DNA from: an uncultured Pseudomonadota bacterium
GTDB taxonomy: Bacteria > Pseudomonadota > Gammaproteobacteria > Steroidobacterales > Steroidobacteraceae
Assembly: GCA_903839465.1 (NCBI GenBank)
Contig: CAIMCI010000007.1
Coordinates: 1-60,180 of the forward strand
Direction: 5' to 3'
DNA length: 60,180 bases
How positions within the stretch are numbered: position 1 is the stretch's first letter; each line of letters begins with the position of its first letter. Under the pieces are notes generated by a model, which saw nothing but the letters and a program-made list of their open reading frames with translations, was not told the DNA's origin and did no database searches. Positions 55,889 through 60,180 of the stretch are shown piece by piece. The translations under genes were made by a program, and so were the position numbers.

Positions 55889-58345
55889 ATGAAGACTCAT
55901 GCTCGAGTGGTCGTGATCGGCGGCGGTGTCGTAGGCGTCAGCACGCTCTACCACCTCGTCAAGAAGGGCTGGTCGGATGTCGTGCTCCTCGAGCGCTCGG
56001 AGCTGACCGCGGGCTCGACCTGGCATGCGGCCGGTCTGCTGCCACTCTTCAACATGAGCTATACGGTCGGCCAGCTGCACAAGTACTCGGTTGACCTGTA
56101 CAAGCGCCTGCCGGCGGAAACCGGCCAGGACGTGAGCTTCCACGTGACCGGCAACCTGCGCCTTGCGACCTGCAAGGACCGCATGGACGAGTACCTGAAG
56201 TACTGCAGCACGGCGAACACCATCGGCGTTCCGTTCAAGGTCATCACGCCGAAGGAAGTGAAGGACCTCTGGCCGCTCGTGAACCTCGGCGGTGGTGACA
56301 CGCCGGAGATCATCGGCGCGCTCTACCATCCGGATGACGGCCACATCGCGCCGGCCGACCTGACCATGGCGCTGCGCAAGGGTGCCCGTACCGGCGGTGC
56401 CGAAATCTACGAGCAGACCGAGGTGACCGCCGTCGAGCAGTCACCGAGCGGCGAGTGGAAGCTGACGACCAACAAGGGCGTCATCACCTGTGAGCACGTC
56501 GTCTGCGCGACCGGCAACTACGCGCGCCAGACGGGCCGCATGTTCGGCATCAACGTGCCTGCCATACCGGTCGAGCACCAGTACATCGTCTACGACGAAT
56601 CGCCGGAACTGAAAGCCTATCGCTCCCAGGGCGGCCGTGAACTGGCGGTACTGCGCGAATCGGACAAATCCTACTACCTGCGTGAAGAGCGCATGGGCTG
56701 GATACTCGGGCCCTACGAGCACGGCGCTCCTGCGCGCTTCGCCGACGGCGTGCCGGACTGGTTCGGCAAGAGCCTCTTCGAGGGTGACCTCGATCGCCTC
56801 CTTCCGCACGTCGAGGCTGCCATCAAGCGCGTTCCGGCCCTTGAGCACTGCGGCATCAAGGACATCGTCAACGGCCCCATTTCCTACACGCCGGACGGGT
56901 CACCGCTGATCGGCCCGGCGGGCCTCAAGCGTAACGTCTGGCTCAACGAGGGCCACTCCTTCGGCATCACGGCCGCGGGCGGCTCCGGCTGGCAGCTGGC
57001 CGAATGGATCGTCGAGGGCGAACCCGGGATCGACATGCTGGCAACCGATCCGCGCCGCTTCGGCGGCTATGCCGGCAAGCGCTACACGGTCGCCAAGAAC
57101 GAGGAGACCTATCGCGAGGTCTTCACGATCCACTACCCGGACGAAGAGCGCGCGGATGCGCGGCCCGCCAAGACCACGCCGATCTATGACAAGCTCGATC
57201 GCATGGGCGCCGTCTTCGGTGCGCGCTACGGCTGGGAGCGCGCGAACTGGTTCGCGCCGGAAGGCGTCGAGCGCAAGGACAAGTGGAGCTTCCGCCGCTC
57301 GAATTACTTCCCGCACGTCGGCCGCGAAGCGCTGCTGATGCGCGAGAAGGTCGGCGTCATCGACCTGACGCCGTTCAGCAAGTACGAAGTGACCGGCGCC
57401 AGTGCCGAAGCCTGGCTGGACTCGCTGGTGGCCAACAAGGTTCCGACCAAGATCGGACGCATCGCGCTCTGCCACGCGCTGACCCAGCGCGGCGGGATCC
57501 GGTCCGAGTTCACGATCACGAAGCTCGCCGAGCATCACTACTATGTCGTCAGTGCCGGCGCCGCCGAGCGCTACGACACCGACTACCTGCAGAAGGCGCT
57601 GCCGGCCGACGGTTCGGTGCAGCTGCGCCCGATCACGACGTCGCGCGGCTGCTTCGTCGTCGCCGGTCCCCGCTCGCGCGACCTGCTCGCCAAGCTGACC
57701 GACACGCCCCTCGACAACGCCTCCTTCCCCTGGCTGACGAGCCAGGTCATCGAGGTGGGCCTTGCGACCGACGTCTACGCGCTGCGCGTCAACTTCGTCG
57801 GCTCGCTCGGCTGGGAGCTGCACTTCCCGATCGAGTACGCCAACCACCTTTTCGACCAGCTGTTCGCGGCGGGTAAGGAATACGGTATTGGCATGGTCGG
57901 CATGCGGGCCATGGAGTCGCTGCGCATGGAGAAGTCGTACCGCATGTGGGGCAGCGATCTGACGCGGGACTACACGCCGTTCGAGGCGAGCCTCGACCGC
58001 TTCGTGCGCATGAGCAAGCCGGACTTCATCGGCAAGGCGGCACTTGAGTCGCAGCTGAAGAAAGGCGTCCCGAACCGCTTCATCACGGTGGAGGTCCATG
58101 GCGTGACGGATGCCGATCCGCTCGGCAATGAGCCGCTGTTCGACCTCAAGGGCAACATGATCGGACGGGCGACTGCCGGCTACTACGGTCACTATCTGAA
58201 GAAGAGCCTCGCGATCGGCTACGTCAAGCCGGAGTACACGACACCTGGGACGGAACTGGAAATCGAGATCCTTGGCGAGCGCAAGCGGGCGACCATCCTG
58301 GTCGAATCGCCGCACGACCCGGAAAACCTCGAGCTCAAGGCCTGA
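55889..58345 (+). CDS. Dimethylglycine dehydrogenase (FAD domain fused to GcvT domain), copy 2
   Basis: The 818-residue protein starts VVVIGGGVVGVSTLYHL, has LTAGSTWHAAGLLPLF with His46 at the covalent-FAD position, a DAO-type FAD domain to about residue 370 and a GcvT-like THF-binding domain from about 440 (VGVIDLTPFSKYEVTGASA, GSLGWELHFPIEYA). Its similarity to mitochondrial and bacterial DMGDH and its place before soxB and soxD support conversion of dimethylglycine to sarcosine with methylene-THF formation. GGAG lies upstream of the ATG. It is the first gene of a plus-strand operon that continues past the right edge. Confidence 0.87.
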   Translation: MKTHARVVVIGGGVVGVSTLYHLVKKGWSDVVLLERSELTAGSTWHAAGLLPLFNMSYTVGQLHKYSVDLYKRLPAETGQDVSFHVTGNLRLATCKDRMDEYLKYCSTANTIGVPFKVITPKEVKDLWPLVNLGGGDTPEIIGALYHPDDGHIAPADLTMALRKGARTGGAEIYEQTEVTAVEQSPSGEWKLTTNKGVITCEHVVCATGNYARQTGRMFGINVPAIPVEHQYIVYDESPELKAYRSQGGRELAVLRESDKSYYLREERMGWILGPYEHGAPARFADGVPDWFGKSLFEGDLDRLLPHVEAAIKRVPALEHCGIKDIVNGPISYTPDGSPLIGPAGLKRNVWLNEGHSFGITAAGGSGWQLAEWIVEGEPGIDMLATDPRRFGGYAGKRYTVAKNEETYREVFTIHYPDEERADARPAKTTPIYDKLDRMGAVFGARYGWERANWFAPEGVERKDKWSFRRSNYFPHVGREALLMREKVGVIDLTPFSKYEVTGASAEAWLDSLVANKVPTKIGRIALCHALTQRGGIRSEFTITKLAEHHYYVVSAGAAERYDTDYLQKALPADGSVQLRPITTSRGCFVVAGPRSRDLLAKLTDTPLDNASFPWLTSQVIEVGLATDVYALRVNFVGSLGWELHFPIEYANHLFDQLFAAGKEYGIGMVGMRAMESLRMEKSYRMWGSDLTRDYTPFEASLDRFVRMSKPDFIGKAALESQLKKGVPNRFITVEVHGVTDADPLGNEPLFDLKGNMIGRATAGYYGHYLKKSLAIGYVKPEYTTPGTELEIEILGERKRATILVESPHDPENLELKA

Positions 58346-58382
58346 CCAGGGCGTTCCACGGGCGAGCGAAGGACAGCAACAC

Positions 58383-59636
58383 ATGCAGCGGTTCTCAGCA
58401 CTGTCGATTTTCCGCCGCGGGCTCGCCGGCCACGAGAGCTGGCAGCCGCAGTGGCGCCGGGCGGCACCGAAGGGCGCGTACGATGCCATCATCATCGGCG
58501 GCGGCGGACATGGACTGGGAACGGCCTACTACCTCGCCGCGGAACACGGCCTGACCAACATCGCCGTCGTGGAAAAGGGCTGGGTCGGCGGCGGCAATAC
58601 CGGCCGCAACACCACGATCATCCGTTCGAACTACCTGTTCGACGAGAGCGCGGCACTCTACGACCACTCGCTCAAGCTCTGGGAGGACCTGTCGCAGGTC
58701 CTGAACTACAACGTGATGTACTCGGCGCGCGGCGTCATGATGCTCGCCCACAACGTGCATGACGTACAGGTCGCGAAGCGCCACATCCATGCGAACCGTT
58801 GCAACGGCGTCGACAATGAGTGGCTGACCCCCGAGCAGGCGAAGGAATTCTGCCCGCCGCTGAATATCAGCCCCGATATCCGCTACCCGATCCTGGGTGC
58901 GGCGCTGCAGCGGCGCGGCGGTACCGCCCGGCACGATGCGGTCGCCTGGGGCTACGCCCGCGCCGCGGACGCGCTGGGCGTGGACATCATCGAGAACTGC
59001 GAGGTCACTGCCATACGGCGCGACGCGTCCGGCGCGGTCGAAGGCATCGACACGACGCGTGGCGCCCTCAACACGAGGAAGCTCGGCGTGGTCGCGGCGG
59101 GCAATACAAGCGTCGTCATGGCGATGGCCGGCGTGCGGCTTCCGCTCGAGAGCTTCCCGCTGCAGGCGCTGGTCTCGGAGCCGGTGAAGCCCGCCTTCCC
59201 GTGCGTCGTGATGTCCAACACGATCCATGCCTACATCAGCCAGTCCGACAAGGGTGAGCTGGTAATCGGCGCCGGCACGGACGCCTACACGTCCTACACG
59301 CAGCGCGGCGGCCTGCACATCAACACCCATACGCTCGATGCGATCTGCGAGCTGTTTCCGATGTTCCGGCGGATGCAGATGCTGCGCAACTGGGGCGGCA
59401 TCGTCGACGTCACGCCCGACCGGTCGCCGATCATCGCCAAGACGCCGGTGCCTGGCCTGTACGTCAACTGCGGCTGGGGCACCGGTGGGTTCAAGGCGAC
59501 GCCCGGCTCGGCGAACGTGTTCGCCCACACGATCGCCCGCGACGAGCCGCATCCCATCAACGCACCGTTCAATATCGAGCGCTTCCGCGACGGCTTCCTC
59601 ATCGACGAGGCGGCGGCGGCGGCCGTGGCGCACTGA
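58383..59636 (+). CDS. soxB: Heterotetrameric sarcosine oxidase, beta subunit
   Basis: The ATG at 58383 gives 417 residues; the frame in front of it belongs to the DMGDH gene region. It begins RFSALSIFRRGLAGHESWQPQW, typical of SoxB, followed by DAIIIGGGGHGLGTAYYLA for FAD, VGGGNTGRNTTIIRSNY and the C-terminal NCGWGTGGFKATPGSANVFA. The subunit carries FAD and covalent FMN with SoxA and oxidises sarcosine to glycine, formaldehyde or methylene-THF, and H2O2. It lies 37 bases after DMGDH and ten before soxD. Confidence 0.93.
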   Translation: MQRFSALSIFRRGLAGHESWQPQWRRAAPKGAYDAIIIGGGGHGLGTAYYLAAEHGLTNIAVVEKGWVGGGNTGRNTTIIRSNYLFDESAALYDHSLKLWEDLSQVLNYNVMYSARGVMMLAHNVHDVQVAKRHIHANRCNGVDNEWLTPEQAKEFCPPLNISPDIRYPILGAALQRRGGTARHDAVAWGYARAADALGVDIIENCEVTAIRRDASGAVEGIDTTRGALNTRKLGVVAAGNTSVVMAMAGVRLPLESFPLQALVSEPVKPAFPCVVMSNTIHAYISQSDKGELVIGAGTDAYTSYTQRGGLHINTHTLDAICELFPMFRRMQMLRNWGGIVDVTPDRSPIIAKTPVPGLYVNCGWGTGGFKATPGSANVFAHTIARDEPHPINAPFNIERFRDGFLIDEAAAAAVAH

Positions 59637-59646
59637 GGCACTACCG

Positions 59647-59937
59647 ATGCTATTGATCCAATGCCCGTATTGCGGCGAGCGCCCCGAGTCGGAATTCGCC
59701 TACGGTGGCGAGGCCCACATCGCCCGACCGGCCGATCCCTCGACGCTCAACGACGACCAGTGGGCCGCCTTCCTCTACATGCGCAGCAACACCAAGGGCA
59801 TCCACGCCGAACGCTGGCGCCACGCGCGGGGTTGCAATCGCTTCTTCAACGCGCTGCGTGATACCACCAGCGACCGGTTCCTGGCGTTCTACAGGACCGG
59901 GACACCCCGCCCCGCGTTGCCGGAGCGCCAGCCATGA
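59647..59937 (+). CDS. soxD: Sarcosine oxidase, delta subunit
   Basis: The 96-residue protein starts LLIQCPYCGERPESEFAYGGEA and has HARGCNRFFNALRDT; the Cys residues bind zinc in known SoxD. The length is normal. Its TGA overlaps the soxA start (ATGA), as in other soxBDAG operons. Confidence 0.93.
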   Translation: MLLIQCPYCGERPESEFAYGGEAHIARPADPSTLNDDQWAAFLYMRSNTKGIHAERWRHARGCNRFFNALRDTTSDRFLAFYRTGTPRPALPERQP

Positions 59938-60180
59938 GCCAGTTTCGCACCCCGTCCGGCGGCAGGATCGATCGTTCGCGACCTGTCGCGTTCGAGTTTG
60001 ACGGCGAGCGCCTGAGCGGCTGTGCCGGCGATACGCTGGCCTCGGCATTGCTCGCGAACGGGATCCACCTGATGGGGCGCTCGTTCAAGTATCACCGGCC
60101 GCGTGGCGTGCTGGGCGCCGGCCCCGAGGAACCGAACGCTCTGGTCGGCGTGTGGCGGGACGAGGCGCGCTATACACCCA
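59934..60180 (+). CDS. soxA: Sarcosine oxidase, alpha subunit, 5' end only
   Basis: The visible 82 codons begin SQFRTPSGGRIDRSRPVAFEFDGERL and contain GCAGDTLASALLANGIHLMGRSFKYHRPRG, the N-terminal 2Fe-2S-type fold of SoxA/NoxA proteins. The gene runs off the right edge. The full protein of about 1000 residues would carry NAD, the shared FMN and a GcvT-like THF domain. The order soxB-soxD-soxA is the usual one; soxG is expected next. Confidence 0.92.
   Translation, partial: MSQFRTPSGGRIDRSRPVAFEFDGERLSGCAGDTLASALLANGIHLMGRSFKYHRPRGVLGAGPEEPNALVGVWRDEARYTP

Noticed and set aside
1-60180. CRISPR array, tRNA or rRNA genes, insertion sequence, integrase or phage genes
   Set aside because: I saw no regularly spaced direct repeats, no tRNA cloverleaf motif and no transposase- or integrase-like protein. 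The gene content is uniform in style across the window, with no sign of a recent insertion.

Overview
This is a chromosomal stretch of a GC-rich proteobacterium. It is probably a gammaproteobacterium or a relative: the evidence is PabB/PabC, SelO, YbaY-META and GcvA-like LysR types and the general gene style, and the assignment is tentative. I saw no rRNA, tRNA, CRISPR array, insertion sequence or phage gene. Almost every gene serves the uptake and stepwise breakdown of quaternary amines and polyamines and the handling of the one-carbon units released from them.

Left part (1-17018): a polyamine-type block. It has the start of a class III aminotransferase, a Tat-exported spermidine-dehydrogenase-like flavoprotein, a PotABCD-type ABC importer scattered over three transcription units, and an operon of a class III aminotransferase, two PYROXD2-like flavoproteins and a GcvT-like protein. 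Beside it are a Rieske oxygenase of the quaternary-amine demethylase type and, tail to tail with it, a protein that joins a TetR/BetI-like DNA-binding half to a Rieske oxygenase-like half. That second half keeps the [2Fe-2S] ligands but has lost both iron-binding histidines of the catalytic centre.

Middle part (17060-27134): a carnitine/gamma-butyrobetaine module in two transcription units. Unit 1 encodes a CdhC-like BKACE enzyme, a CdhB-like thioesterase, an NDP-forming acyl-CoA synthetase and a CaiD-like hydratase. Unit 2 encodes a carnitine dehydrogenase-thioesterase fusion, a TetR regulator and an acyl-CoA dehydrogenase. The two units share a 24-bp AT-rich imperfect palindrome upstream of their first genes. 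Together they could convert gamma-butyrobetaine or crotonobetaine to carnitine and then to glycine betaine. The unrelated M48 protease and triple-YbjQ genes lie between them.

Folate and accessory part (27198-35703): pabC, pabB and folD, then a TonB-like protein, an amidase, an NCS1 permease and choline dehydrogenase (betA), which makes betaine aldehyde and betaine.

Right part (36295-60180): two non-pyrrolysine MttB-family methyltransferases; a tight seven-gene operon on the minus strand (corrinoid protein, DUF1638, PF13769 protein, MetV-like, MetF, methyl-THF:corrinoid methyltransferase, reductive corrinoid activator); purU; threonine aldolase; a LysR regulator; two DMGDH-like FAD/GcvT fusions; a DAO-family oxidase; a GlxA/GbdR-like regulator; and soxB, soxD and the start of soxA. 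The genes outline glycine betaine to dimethylglycine (by corrinoid methyl transfer and perhaps also by the Rieske enzyme), then sarcosine, then glycine. Methyl groups would pass through methyl-, methylene- and formyl-THF (MetF/MetV, FolD) to formate (PurU). The purU and DMGDH/sox promoters share the same architecture: two GTCGC half-sites 21 bp apart, then 28 bp, then TACACT, then the start codon 65 bp further on, which suggests joint control by the GlxA-type regulator.
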